The notes: generated by a model not told the origin, from the letters alone. Positions 25,610-34,372 are shown, counted from the stretch's first letter. The stretch: 39,277 nucleotides of DNA from an uncultured Bacteroidales bacterium (GCA_944325965.1 CALVCB010000016.1:1-39277); one strand, 5' to 3'. Numbers and translations: made by a program.

Positions 25610-26671
25610 ATGTATTCTGATTTTGCCAGACTGTTTTTTGCTTTATCAGTGTTTTTGCTCGTCTCTTGCGGGACGGGCAGGAACACTGATGATACCCCGT
25701 TTTTCGAGATGCGGGGTGTTGTTCTTGCGTGGGATGATGTCAAGAACCCTGAAGTTATTGATTGGCTTGATATCATGCATAAGAACGGGCTTAATACCAT
25801 CAGTGTGTTCGGAAAGGATTATAAGAGTGTGGAATATTTGAAATTTAAACAGCAATGCATTGATGAAGGGTTTGATTTTGAATATGAAGAGCACGCGATG
25901 TCGTGGCTTCTGCCGCGGGATCTGTTCAAGTCTCATCCTGAATATTTCCGTATGGATGAAAATGGCGTAAGGCAGCCTGACGGGAACGGATGCCCTTCAA
26001 GTGAGGACGGCCTGAAAGTGATAATGGACAATGTCCGTGAATTTGCAGAAAGTCATGCTCCTACAAACCATAGGTATTATACGTGGCTATATGACGGTGG
26101 CGATATCTGCCATTGTGATAAGTGTAAGAAATACAATGCTGCAGATCAGGGGCTTATATTCGAGAATCATATTATCAAGGCGTTGAGGGAGTTTGATCCT
26201 GAAGCGATGCTTGCACATCTTGCGTATTCAAACACGACGCCTGCCCCGTCCATTGTGAAGCCGGAGGAAGGTATTTTTCTGGAGTTCGCTCCATTTTTCC
26301 GCCGTTGGGACAAGCCTCTGTCAGACAGGGAGGCGATAAGAGACGGGGAATATTGGACTCATGGCGATTATCTGGATATGCTTGAGGACAACTTGGCGGT
26401 TTTCCCTGCGGAAACGGCCCAAGTGCTTGAATACTGGCTTGATGTGTCTCAGCGGAGCGGATGGAAGAAGCCACAGGTACAGCTGGAGTGGCATAATGAC
26501 GTTTTTCTTGATGACCTGAAGACTTATGCGGACTATGGCATAAAGAATATCACGTGTTATGCTGCCTGGATTGATGAATATTATGTAAAGACTTATGGCG
26601 ATATTTCGTGTGTGGAGGATTATGCCGTTGGTCTGCGTGACTACAGAAGCGGACAGAGCAGGCAGAAATGA
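25610..26671 (+). CDS. DUF4838-like lipoprotein, putative glycoside hydrolase
   Basis: I place the start at ATG 25610 because this gives a normal lipoprotein signal, MYSDFARLFFALSVFLLVSC, with the lipidated cysteine at 20; a longer frame opens at a TTG (25553) overlapping the SusD stop. The 353-residue product resembles DUF4838: MRGVVLAWDD at the start of the barrel, then YYTWLYDGGDICHCDKCKKYNAAD (about residues 160-185), IIKALREFDPEAMLAHLAYSNT and EGIFLEFAPFFRRW. The CHCDKCKK cluster is a family hallmark, possibly metal-binding. DUF4838 occurs in sequences related to alpha-glucuronidase and GH20-like barrels. The activity is unknown. Confidence 0.7.
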   Translation: MYSDFARLFFALSVFLLVSCGTGRNTDDTPFFEMRGVVLAWDDVKNPEVIDWLDIMHKNGLNTISVFGKDYKSVEYLKFKQQCIDEGFDFEYEEHAMSWLLPRDLFKSHPEYFRMDENGVRQPDGNGCPSSEDGLKVIMDNVREFAESHAPTNHRYYTWLYDGGDICHCDKCKKYNAADQGLIFENHIIKALREFDPEAMLAHLAYSNTTPAPSIVKPEEGIFLEFAPFFRRWDKPLSDREAIRDGEYWTHGDYLDMLEDNLAVFPAETAQVLEYWLDVSQRSGWKKPQVQLEWHNDVFLDDLKTYADYGIKNITCYAAWIDEYYVKTYGDISCVEDYAVGLRDYRSGQSRQK

Positions 26672-26715
26672 GCAAAGATGTATTTCGAGAGTCCGGCGAA
26701 CTGACATAAAATAAA

Positions 26716-29631
26716 ATGATAAAAAGAATTCTGATGCCAGTCTGTCTGGCGCTTGTATGCCATATTGTATCAGCCCAGACTGTTACAGTCAAGGATACTG
26801 TATATAAAACCTATCCGTTTTCAGACCCCAACCCGGTTCCGCAGCCGTCTGGGGTCTATCCTTATCACAAGTACGAGACATTTGCCTTTGAGCCTGTCGA
26901 AAAGACATGGAAAATGGTAATTCTTGAGAATGAGTATCTCAGGGTAAAGATATTTCCTGAAATAGGCGGCAAGATATGGTCAATATATGACAAGAAGCAC
27001 GGTAAGGAGCTTTTTTATGACAATGATGTCGTGAAATTCAGGGAAATCGCTCTCCGGGGACCATGGACAAGCGGGGGTATAGAGTTCAATTACGGTGTGA
27101 TAGGCCATGCCCCGTCCTGCTCCCACCCTGTAGATTACAAGGTCGAGAAGAAAGAGGATGGCAGTGTGAGCTGTTACATCGGTGTGATGGAACTCCTGAC
27201 GCATACGCGCTGGATGGTAGAGATCAATCTCCCGGAAGATGGAGTGTGGGTGCGGACACGTTCTTTCTGGCATAATTCTTCAGGTGCTTTCCAGCCGTAC
27301 TATTCTTGGGCCAATTCAGGTGTGGAGGTCTCGGAAAATATGAGACTGCTTTATCCTTCGGCTTATTCCATAGCACATGACGGCAGGATTTTCCCTTATC
27401 CTGTCGATGAGCGCGGCAGAGATTTGTCGGAATACTCCCAGCAGGGCTTCGGCCTGGATAAATCGTACCATCCGGGCGGTTCCCACAAGAACTGGTTCGG
27501 GGTATACTGGCCTGAAAGCGGCTCGGGTATGCTCCATTATGCGCTGCGGGACGAGAAGCTCGGCCGCAAATATTTCAGCTGGACACAGTCCGGGCAGGGG
27601 GAGATCTGGGTGGATCTTTTGACTGATACACGCCCCCAGTATGTGGAACTCCAGAGCGGGCGGCTTTTCAACCAGAATCTCTGGGAGAGTGTAAGTACTC
27701 CTTACAAGCAGACTCTTTTCACGCCTTACGGTACGGATGAATGGAACGAATTCTGGCTTCCGTTCTCGCAGATAGGGGACGATGTGGATGCCCTGACACT
27801 TAATGCTGCCGTCAATGTGGACTGTGACGGAGAGAGCATGTCGGTGGCCATCTATCCTTTGCGGGACATGGACGGACAGCTGGAAATCAAGGACGGGGAG
27901 GGCAACATTCTGTCCTCCAGACAGGTGTCCTTGAAAGCGGCTGAGGCGTTCGCCGGCACTTTTGAATTGCCCGGGACATCATCACCGGAAAAAATCACGG
28001 TAGGAGGCAGGACTTTGTGGACTGCCGCCGAGCAGAAGATAGACAGGCCGTCGGAGATCAACAGGGATTTCAGCCTTGATTCAGCCCAGGGGCTTGCCGT
28101 CTATGGCAAATACCTTGTGGGAATGAGAAAATATGCCGATGCCGAGTGGCGTATAGACAAGGCTCTGGAGATGGACCCTTCCCTTGTCCAGGCCCTCAAT
28201 TTGAAGGCCTTGCTGTGTCTGCGCAAGACAGACTATGAGGAAGCTTACCGTTATGCAGACAAGGTGCTTGCCATCGACCAGTATGACCCGCAGGCCAACT
28301 ACATAAGTGGCATGGCCGCCCTTGGTCTCGGCAAGAAGTACGATGCTATGGACAGGTTCGAGCTTGCAGCCATCACGCAGGAGCTCAGGAGTGCCGCATG
28401 CACTCAGCTTGCCCGCATCTATTTCCAGGACGGGGATTATGCCCTTGCCGGAGACTATGCGCGCAAGAGCCTTGTCGGAAATGCACACAACCTTTCCGCA
28501 TACTATATCCTCTACCAGATTTCACCGTCCGAGGATATTCTTTCTGAGATAAGGGCGCTGGACCCGCTCTGCCATTTCCCTGAGGTGGAAATGATGCTGG
28601 CTGGCGAACTGTCGGAAGAAGAACTCTCTGAATCAATCAGGGAAGAGATGGGCTGGCAGAACTATCTGGAATTTGCCGCTTTCTACACCGGTCTTGGACT
28701 GAAGGACAAGGCTGTCAGGCTTCTGGATGCCTGTCCTTGGGGCAATGCCCTGACAGCTCTGTGGTCGGCCTGGCTTAAGGGTGACGCGTCTTCGGTCAGG
28801 GACGCGGAGTCGGAATCCATATATCTGGTGTTCCCGTTCAGGCAGGAGTCTCTCAAACCGCTCAGGTGGGCTGTGGAGAACGGCGGAGGCTGGCGCAGCC
28901 GTTACCTTCTGGCCATGCTGGAAGACTTTCTCGGGCACAAGGAGAGCGCAATCGGGCTTCTTGATGGGGTGGATTCGGATTATGCACCGTACTACTGCTA
29001 CAGGAGCAACCTTACTGACTCTAAGGAAGATATGCAGAAGGCCCTTGAGATGGATCCGGACGAGTGGAGGTACCGTCTGTATCTCGCCCAGCGCTGCTAC
29101 GGGGAAGGCGATTATGACGGAGCTGTCGGTCTGACAGAAAAGTACTATGGCAGACATCGTGACAATTTCCATATCGGGGACATCTATGTCAAGTCCCTGA
29201 TAGCTGCCGGTGAGTATGGCAAAGCGGACAAGGTCATCACTTCCATGCGTATACTTCCTTTTGAGGGCCAGTCAGGCAGTCATGTGATGTACAGGGACAT
29301 CAAGCTCCACCTTGCGGCTGAGAGCATAGACCGGGGCCGATACAGCGAGGCCCTGTCGCGTATCGCCCAGGCGCAGGATTACCCTGAGAACCTCGGTGTG
29401 GGCAAGCCTTACGACGACCTTATAGACACTACTCTCGAGGACTGGCTTACAGCTATAGTCTACAAGAGACAGGGCGATGCGGCCAGGTCATCAGAGTATC
29501 TGTCCAGGGTGAAGAATGCTGTCCTTCTCGACTCATTCGAAAAGGTGACCACGAAAGTCGGTGGCAGATACCCTGAACTGATGTCGATGCTCGGCAACCT
29601 TGACGCTTCCTCCGACAAAAAGCTCTTCTGA
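26716..29631 (+). CDS. DUF5107-like exported protein with tetratricopeptide repeats
   Basis: The 971-residue protein starts with a signal peptide (MIKRILMPVCLALVCHIVSAQ). Residues about 50-420 match DUF5107: MVILENEYLRVKIFPEIGGKIWSIYDKKHGKELFYDNDVV and RGPWTSGGIEFNYGVIGHAPSCSHPVDY. This part recalls galactose mutarotase-like folds that bind sugars. The second half (about residues 455-960) holds repeated helical pairs such as YGKYLVGMRKYADAEWRIDKALEMDPSLVQALNLKALLC, typical TPRs. The protein follows DUF4838 by 44 nt without a new promoter, so it is probably the fourth gene of the SusC operon. A strong terminator follows. The function is unknown; glycan binding or mutarotation is only an inference. 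Confidence 0.82.
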   Translation: MIKRILMPVCLALVCHIVSAQTVTVKDTVYKTYPFSDPNPVPQPSGVYPYHKYETFAFEPVEKTWKMVILENEYLRVKIFPEIGGKIWSIYDKKHGKELFYDNDVVKFREIALRGPWTSGGIEFNYGVIGHAPSCSHPVDYKVEKKEDGSVSCYIGVMELLTHTRWMVEINLPEDGVWVRTRSFWHNSSGAFQPYYSWANSGVEVSENMRLLYPSAYSIAHDGRIFPYPVDERGRDLSEYSQQGFGLDKSYHPGGSHKNWFGVYWPESGSGMLHYALRDEKLGRKYFSWTQSGQGEIWVDLLTDTRPQYVELQSGRLFNQNLWESVSTPYKQTLFTPYGTDEWNEFWLPFSQIGDDVDALTLNAAVNVDCDGESMSVAIYPLRDMDGQLEIKDGEGNILSSRQVSLKAAEAFAGTFELPGTSSPEKITVGGRTLWTAAEQKIDRPSEINRDFSLDSAQGLAVYGKYLVGMRKYADAEWRIDKALEMDPSLVQALNLKALLCLRKTDYEEAYRYADKVLAIDQYDPQANYISGMAALGLGKKYDAMDRFELAAITQELRSAACTQLARIYFQDGDYALAGDYARKSLVGNAHNLSAYYILYQISPSEDILSEIRALDPLCHFPEVEMMLAGELSEEELSESIREEMGWQNYLEFAAFYTGLGLKDKAVRLLDACPWGNALTALWSAWLKGDASSVRDAESESIYLVFPFRQESLKPLRWAVENGGGWRSRYLLAMLEDFLGHKESAIGLLDGVDSDYAPYYCYRSNLTDSKEDMQKALEMDPDEWRYRLYLAQRCYGEGDYDGAVGLTEKYYGRHRDNFHIGDIYVKSLIAAGEYGKADKVITSMRILPFEGQSGSHVMYRDIKLHLAAESIDRGRYSEALSRIAQAQDYPENLGVGKPYDDLIDTTLEDWLTAIVYKRQGDAARSSEYLSRVKNAVLLDSFEKVTTKVGGRYPELMSMLGNLDASSDKKLF

Positions 29632-29656
29632 TCCGTAACATCAGGATTCCTTAACC

Positions 29657-29722
29657 GGTGGCCCCTGTCCTGCTCCACATCATCCCTATTCATTCGGCAG
29701 GTACGGGGGTCACCTTTTATTT
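29657..29722 (+). terminator. Intrinsic terminator of the SusC operon
   Basis: GGTGGCCCCTGTCCTGC (from 29657) pairs with GCAGGTACGGGGGTCACC (ending 29714), a long, slightly interrupted stem (GGTG-CACC, CCCC-GGGG, CCTGC-GCAGG), followed directly by TTTTATTT. It closes the operon 25 nt past the DUF5107-like stop. Confidence 0.8.
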
Positions 29723-29748
29723 AGGGATAATGAAAATTATTGAATAAA

Positions 29749-30072
29749 ATGAAAGGTTTCAATATCAAAATTAATGGAAGGGCATTGTCAGCCGGTGTCA
29801 ACGATGTCGGCATGTCCTTCATATTTCTGAACTGCATGGATGGCGAATGCCGTATCACAGTAAGAAGTGTAGACCATATAGTCGGGAAGCAGTATGTCTG
29901 GGCCGAAGAACAGATAGAATTCGGACAGAAGGTCGAGTTTGAATTCAGTGATGTTGACAGTGTGTCGCAGCCGATCGAAGTGTCAGAAGCGGAAGTGATG
30001 AGTTTGGACGATATAAAACTTGAGGCCTACCGTAGAGCAAAGAAGACCCTGCAGGAGGAGGGAGTCATATGA
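29749..30072 (+). CDS. Small hypothetical protein, tandem-family member A
   Basis: I do not recognise this gene. The start at 29749 (MKGFNIKINGRALS) agrees with the start of the following paralogous ORF; a TTG three codons upstream is less likely. The 107-residue product is mostly short alternating-residue strands (SFIFLNCMDGECRITVRSVDHIVGKQYVW, QKVEFEFSDVD) ending in a charged helix (SLDDIKLEAYRRAKKTLQEEG). No signal peptide or membrane segment is seen. Its last codon overlaps the next start (ATGA), so translation is probably coupled to the next ORF. It follows the terminator of the SusC operon by 26 nt. Likely cytosolic, function unknown. Confidence 0.6.
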   Translation: MKGFNIKINGRALSAGVNDVGMSFIFLNCMDGECRITVRSVDHIVGKQYVWAEEQIEFGQKVEFEFSDVDSVSQPIEVSEAEVMSLDDIKLEAYRRAKKTLQEEGVI

Positions 30073-30200
30073 AAGGTTTTAGAATTACGGTGCACGGCAG
30101 GCAGTTCGACATTGCCATGCCGCAAGGCGGTTTCGGAATAGTTGCGAATCTGAACCAATGGCGCAATGAAATAAATATAAACGGTGCTACATATAAATGA
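30069..30200 (+). CDS. Small ORF resembling the N-terminal half of tandem-family member A
   Basis: This 43-codon ORF reads MKGFRITVHGRQFDIAMPQG and then GFGIVANLNQWRNEININGATYK. Its first ten residues match the start of the upstream 107-residue protein (MKGF-I--GR). It starts on an ATGA overlap and ends on another ATGA overlap with the next short ORF. It may be a shortened domain or the first part of a copy split by an internal loss of roughly 35-45 codons. I cannot decide between a real small protein and a relic. Confidence 0.5.
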   Translation: MKGFRITVHGRQFDIAMPQGGFGIVANLNQWRNEININGATYK

Positions 30201-30277
30201 TAAAGGACACCAGGCGTCTTTATGACAGTCTGCGAAAGGAACTTCTTAAAAAGGGACTGATCAGTGAAAATGAATGA
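30197..30277 (+). CDS. Small ORF resembling the C-terminal helix of tandem-family member A
   Basis: This 26-codon ORF (MIKDTRRLYDSLRKELLKKG, then LISENE) resembles the terminal helix of the 107-residue protein (LEAYRRAKKTLQEEGVI). With the preceding ORF it reconstructs an abbreviated second copy in two frames, joined by ATGA. It may be a translationally coupled peptide or the tail of a broken gene. Confidence 0.45.
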   Translation: MIKDTRRLYDSLRKELLKKGLISENE

Positions 30278-30347
30278 AGACTCGTCAGAGTAGCGCCTAA
30301 GCGTCAGCGAGGCTTCCGGAAAAAGCAGTGCAGGAAGATTCCTCGGT

Positions 30348-30455
30348 TCAGGCATTCGGACTCCGTACGAGCCACTTGTCGATGTTCCTGGGCTCAGAAG
30401 AAAAATTCACCCCTATTGTGTAGACTTTACGGCTGTACCCCGCAAACGGAAGAGC
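30348..30455 (-). pseudogene. C-terminal remnant of a PD-(D/E)XK-associated AAA-ATPase
   Basis: On the minus strand a frame reads LPFAGYSRKVYTIGVNFSSE, then PRNIDKWLVRSPNA and a TGA at 30350-30348. This resembles the end of Bacteroidetes ATPase/PD-(D/E)XK nuclease proteins (PF09820/PF08011 type), which commonly finish with a GVNFSSE-like strand. No start or preceding domain exists: upstream the frame runs directly into the DUF4434 fragment at 30459, in a different reading frame. The match is to family memory only and covers about 34 residues. Confidence 0.55.
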
Positions 30456-30458
30456 GTG

Positions 30459-30574
30459 CTGCCGCTTCCTGTCCGGTGATGTCGCCTTCGGGCATCCTGG
30501 CGAACCCGAACGGGCACAGGATATCCAGGTTTTCCAGCAGGGCGGGGCAGGTGTCCAGCCCGTCCCGTATGCCG
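30459..30574 (-). pseudogene. Internal fragment of a DUF4434-like gene
   Basis: These 116 bp align to 34809-34924 in the same orientation with eight mismatches (93% identity) and no gaps. In frame they encode residues about 341-380 of the DUF4434-like lipoprotein, including GIRDGLDTCPALLENLDILC and FGFARMPEGDITGQEAA. Neither end is a gene end, so this is a gene fragment left by duplication or recombination. It lies 29 bp beyond the GH3 gene's stop. Confidence 0.9.
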
Positions 30575-30603
30575 CCCTGCTTGCTTAAGTGGACCGTTGG
30601 AAC

Positions 30604-32878
30604 TCAGATTATCCGTATTTTTATTCTCTGGTTCTGGACCATTATGTAATAGTCTCCTTTTTCAAGGAAACGTTCTCCGTCTTCATTGACGAAGCCAAGG
30701 TCTCTCAGCGGCTCTATCTCGAAAGTGAACGTACGGCTTTCTCCTGCTTTTATCATATGTTTTTCAAAGTGCTTCAGTTCCTTTACAGGGCGGGTGATTG
30801 TGCAGTATGGGTCGCATATGTACCACTGTACGGTTTCTTTGCCGTCTTTGTCTCCTGTATTGGTGACGGTTATCTGTGCCGTAAACTTCTGTCCGGATGA
30901 TATTTCGATGGTGTCATCCTCTGTCCCGGATGCTGTTCTGCCCCCGGGCAGGGTGGCTGTGAGCGGCCCGTAGTGGAAATCTGTGTAGCTAAGGCCATAG
31001 CCGAATTCAAACATAGGTGTGCTCTGGATGTCCTGGTATTCTCCTTGTGCGCCTGTGCGGCCGCTGTTCCTGTGGTTATAATATATTGGAATCTGCCCCG
31101 TGGAGTATGGGAATGTCACAGCGAGTTTCCCGGAAGGGTTGTATTTTCCGCTGAGTATGCCTGCGGTGGCAGGACCTGCCATTACTCCGGGCTGCCATAT
31201 TTCGAGCATCGCGTCAGCCATCGGAGCTATCCGGCTGAGGTCTACCGGCCTTCCGCTGGAGATGAGCACTGCTATGGGTTTTCCGGACTTTTTCAACTCC
31301 ACAAGCAGCTGCTCCTGTATTTCCGGAAGTGCGATGGTTGACCGTGATGCGTTTTCTCCGCTCCAGGCGCGTTTCTCCCCTAAGCAGAGCACTATGACAT
31401 CTGATTTTGAGGCGGCTGCCATGGCTTCGGGAAATCCTGATGTGTCCTCGCCGTCGAAGTCACACCCCTTGGCGTAGTTTACCTCAAACTCCCCTTCCTT
31501 TGATACGAGAATACCGTCATAGATACTGATCACGTCATCTTCACTCCCGCGTCCTTCCCAGGATCCGAGCATATCGAAGCGGTTCTTTACTATTGGGCCG
31601 ATAAGGGCAATCTTGGATGATTTCTTGAGGGGAAGCAGATTTTTGTCGTTTTTAAGAAGTACCATTGATTCCTGGGCAAGCTGCTCTGCTGTCTCAAGGT
31701 ACTCGGGAAGCAGGAATCTCTCTTTGGCTTCGGTTTCTGCTGTGTAGGGGTTTTCAAACAGCCCCAGCATGAATTTCAGCCTCAGGATGCGCCTTACGGC
31801 ATCGTCCAGCCTTTCCTGTGCTACGAGGCCTTCGCTTACCAGGTCCGCGAGATTCTCCCGGTAGCAATTGTCTACCATATCCATGTCAAGGCCGGCATTG
31901 AACGCATACAGAGTGGCTGTCTTCCTGTCCGGGGCCATGCCCTGGGTGATGAGCTGGTCGACTGCGTTCCAGTCGCCGACTACGAAGCCCGTGTGCCCCC
32001 ATTTTTCTTTCAGGACTTCTGTCATTGTATAATGGTTGGCTGACGCAGGAGTGCCGCTTATGGTGTTGAATGAGCTCATGAGCGTGGCTGCTCCCGCCTT
32101 TACCCCCCGCCTCGAATGAAGGCAGGTATGTGTCCCATAATGTCTGGCGGGAAATTTCGGTGGGGACATAGTCGCGTCCGGCTTCCGAAGCCCCGTAGCC
32201 CACATAGTGTTTCAGGCATGCGGCGATACTGCCTTCTGCGGACAGGTCATTGCCCTGGTAGGCCTTTACTGAAGTGGCTGACATTACGGAGCAGAGGTAA
32301 GGGTCTTCCCCGAATCCTTCCGCTATACGGCCCCATCTCCCGTCGCGGGCGATGTCCACCATAGGAGAGAAAGTCCAGTCGATGCCAGTTGCTTCCGCTT
32401 CCCTTGCCGCCACCCTGCATGCCTGGGCCACAAGGTCCGGGTTCCATGAGGCTGCCTGTCCGAGGGGAATCGGGAAAACGGTCTTGAATCCGTGTATTAC
32501 ATCGAATCCGAACAAAATGGGTATGCCAAGCCGGGTGTTTTCTATGGCTTCTTTCTGCATGGCATTGCGCAGTCTCGGGTCTGTTCCTACGAATATCAAG
32601 GAGCCTTCCTCTCCTGTAAATTTTTTTACTGTCTCTCCGATATTGTTTATATTGTCGTTGTTGCCGAGAACATACTGGCTTAGCTGGAGTATTTTCTCCT
32701 CAAGGGTCATGCGGGAAAGAAGGTCTTCGACCCGGCTGTCTATAGTGGCCCGGGCATCTTTGTAGATTGTCTTTTCTTCCTTTTTGTCTGCTGCCTGTAC
32801 GGGTGTGCCTGTCCAGGTCAATGATAGGCAGGATGCGACAAGAATTGCCGTTGCTGTCCTGATTGATAGTGGCTGCAT
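30604..32878 (-). pseudogene. bglX: GH3 beta-glycosidase (BglX-like), broken by one frameshift
   Basis: The first frame (from 32878) encodes a signal peptide (AILVASCLSLTWTGTPVQAA) and the GH3 N-terminal barrel (FGFDVIHGFKTVFPIPLGQAASW, WGRIAEGFGEDPYL, KHYVGYGASEAGRDYVPTEIS). After FEAG it leaves frame at a run of six G (minus strand, 32108-32103). Reading with one G fewer gives FEAGVKAGAATLMSSFNTIS, then the nucleophile region GFVVGDW (Asp about residue 300), the GEKRAWSGENASR acid/base loop and a C-terminal fibronectin-like domain, 757 residues in all. It could be a sequencing error, a pseudogene or a phase-variable gene. As it stands, translation stops at about 330 residues. GH3 enzymes remove terminal beta-linked glucose or N-acetylglucosamine. 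Confidence 0.9.
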
Positions 32879-32960
32879 TTTAATAAAAATTATTAATTAA
32901 TCTGCATATATTGTTATTTATATGAGTGCGGTGTAAAATATAAAAAATATTTAATATTAT

Positions 32961-32968
32961 CAAAAGTA
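32961..32968 (-). promoter_or_regulatory. -7 promoter element of the GH3 gene
   Basis: TACTTTTG on the minus strand fits TAnnTTTG. TTTG at 32988-32985 may be the -33 element with a 16-nt spacer, shorter than usual. The leader to the start at 32878 would be about 75 nt. Confidence 0.45.
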
Positions 32969-33109
32969 TAATGGTCATGCAGGGCAAATTCATTTGATAT
33001 ACGACAATATATATCTTTTCATTTCCGACATATCTTGTATTTCACGACTTTATCACATTTCCGTAATATTCCCGTGCTCCTGCCCTGCAGGTATCTGCAA
33101 TGGCGGATT

Positions 33110-34261
33110 TTAAATTGTCGGCAAGCTGCCGTATATTTTGTTTATCCACATCGCAAAAAGTTTGTCGGTCACTGAAAATGTTTTGTCGGCTTCCGTAACA
33201 AGGTCTTTATCCAAAAGTTTTCTTGCGGCCGACTGCACGGAACTGGCAGAGGTAAGGCTGTGGCGTTTGATGAACTCCGAAGATGTAATGTGTTCTGCTT
33301 CACCTTCCTTGGCTATGGCATACAGGAGTGTTTTCTGTTTTTCCGGAATATTGGACAGGATTTCACGGAAAATAGTGTCGTTTGACGCTATCATTTCATT
33401 GATTGCTCTGCGTATAGTTTCTATTGTACATTCAGCTCCTTCAGGAGTATCGGCAAAAGCCTCATTGAATGTTTTCTGCATGTAATACGTGTGTCCCTTG
33501 AACAGATTATACACTTTTTCGACATTGGCTGCATCAACCTTTCTCTGGCATTGTTTGAAATGGTTTACTACGAACGGAATATATATTTCGGGGGCAATGG
33601 CTTTCAGTTCCAGTATATCCGCACTATGATAAAATGGTCTGGCTGCCGAGGAAAACATTTCCTGCATCATGTGCCGTTCGCTCCCTGCGAATATAAAATT
33701 GCTGTTCTCCTGCTTCTGGATATGCGAACGCAAAAGAGCCTCGATGTTTCTTTCCGGATATTTGGCTATCTGCTGAAATTCATCAATGGCGACTATACAG
33801 CGCTTGTCCGCATGGCTCAGATACTGGAAAATTTCATCCAAAGTATATTCAGGTCGCTCTATATCGCCCAGCTCCATATTGAAAACCGGCAGACCTGACA
33901 TTGGGTCGAAACCGAATTTTCCCATGATGGACTTCAATGTCTGTATGAACAGTTTGGCCATCTTCCGGCTGTGCGGAAGGAGTGATTCATATATTTCCTT
34001 TCCCAGCAGGTAAGTAAATTCCCGCAGACTTGATGTATGCAATATGTCAATAAAGAAGGTGTAGTATTCTTTGCTGATTTCCGGCTTGTCATAGCAAAAC
34101 TGTATCAGACCTGTTTTCCCCATTCTCCGCGGAGATATGATGACAAGGTTATTGCCATTGGTGATGGACTTTATGAGCCTGGCAGATTCTGTGACCCTGT
34201 CGCAGAAATACTCAGGAGCTATCTTTCCGGTTACTATGAATGGATTTATTTTTGTCGCCAT
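33110..34261 (-). CDS. AAA ATPase with C-terminal winged helix (ATPase_2-like, PF01637 type)
   Basis: I start it at 34261 (MATKINPFIVTGKIAPEYFCDR), since an upstream in-frame ATG at 34279 lies inside the promoter's -7 element. The 383-residue product has Walker A ISPRRMGKTG (about residues 42-51), Walker B CIVAIDEF (about 155-162) and a sensor-like FAGSERHMM, then a helical lid and a C-terminal winged-helix-like region (about 310-380). Such ATPases are common in Bacteroidetes accessory regions and their role is unknown. The gene looks AT-richer than its neighbours by eye. It is transcribed alone from a strong promoter. Confidence 0.85.
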   Translation of the reverse strand: MATKINPFIVTGKIAPEYFCDRVTESARLIKSITNGNNLVIISPRRMGKTGLIQFCYDKPEISKEYYTFFIDILHTSSLREFTYLLGKEIYESLLPHSRKMAKLFIQTLKSIMGKFGFDPMSGLPVFNMELGDIERPEYTLDEIFQYLSHADKRCIVAIDEFQQIAKYPERNIEALLRSHIQKQENSNFIFAGSERHMMQEMFSSAARPFYHSADILELKAIAPEIYIPFVVNHFKQCQRKVDAANVEKVYNLFKGHTYYMQKTFNEAFADTPEGAECTIETIRRAINEMIASNDTIFREILSNIPEKQKTLLYAIAKEGEAEHITSSEFIKRHSLTSASSVQSAARKLLDKDLVTEADKTFSVTDKLFAMWINKIYGSLPTI

Positions 34262-34276
34262 GTAGAATGTTTTATG

Positions 34277-34308
34277 CAAACGTAATTATTTGATTTAAAT
34301 TATGCAAA
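34277..34308 (-). promoter_or_regulatory. Promoter of the AAA ATPase gene
   Basis: Minus strand: TTTG (34308-34305), a 20-nt spacer, then TACGTTTG (34284-34277), a full match to TAnnTTTG. Both boxes sit inside copies of a 10-bp direct repeat GTTTGCATAA (34309-34300 and 34281-34272). The RNA start near 34270 would be about 9 nt before the start at 34261. Confidence 0.8.
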
Positions 34309-34372
34309 CAGAATAATATAAAAATCTCGTTTAAATATTTCATAATAACCTCAGGTAGATCACCCTGTATGG

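Noticed and set aside
31886-32205. Treating the two overlapping GH3 frames as two separate genes
   Set aside because: They join into a single GH3 with a one-base correction at a G-run, and neither half is a complete enzyme.
30348-34261. The ATPase tail at 30348-30455 being a duplicate of the AAA ATPase at 33110-34261
   Set aside because: The C-termini differ: the full gene ends FAMWINKIYGSLPTI, while the relic has the GVNFSSE-type ending of another family.
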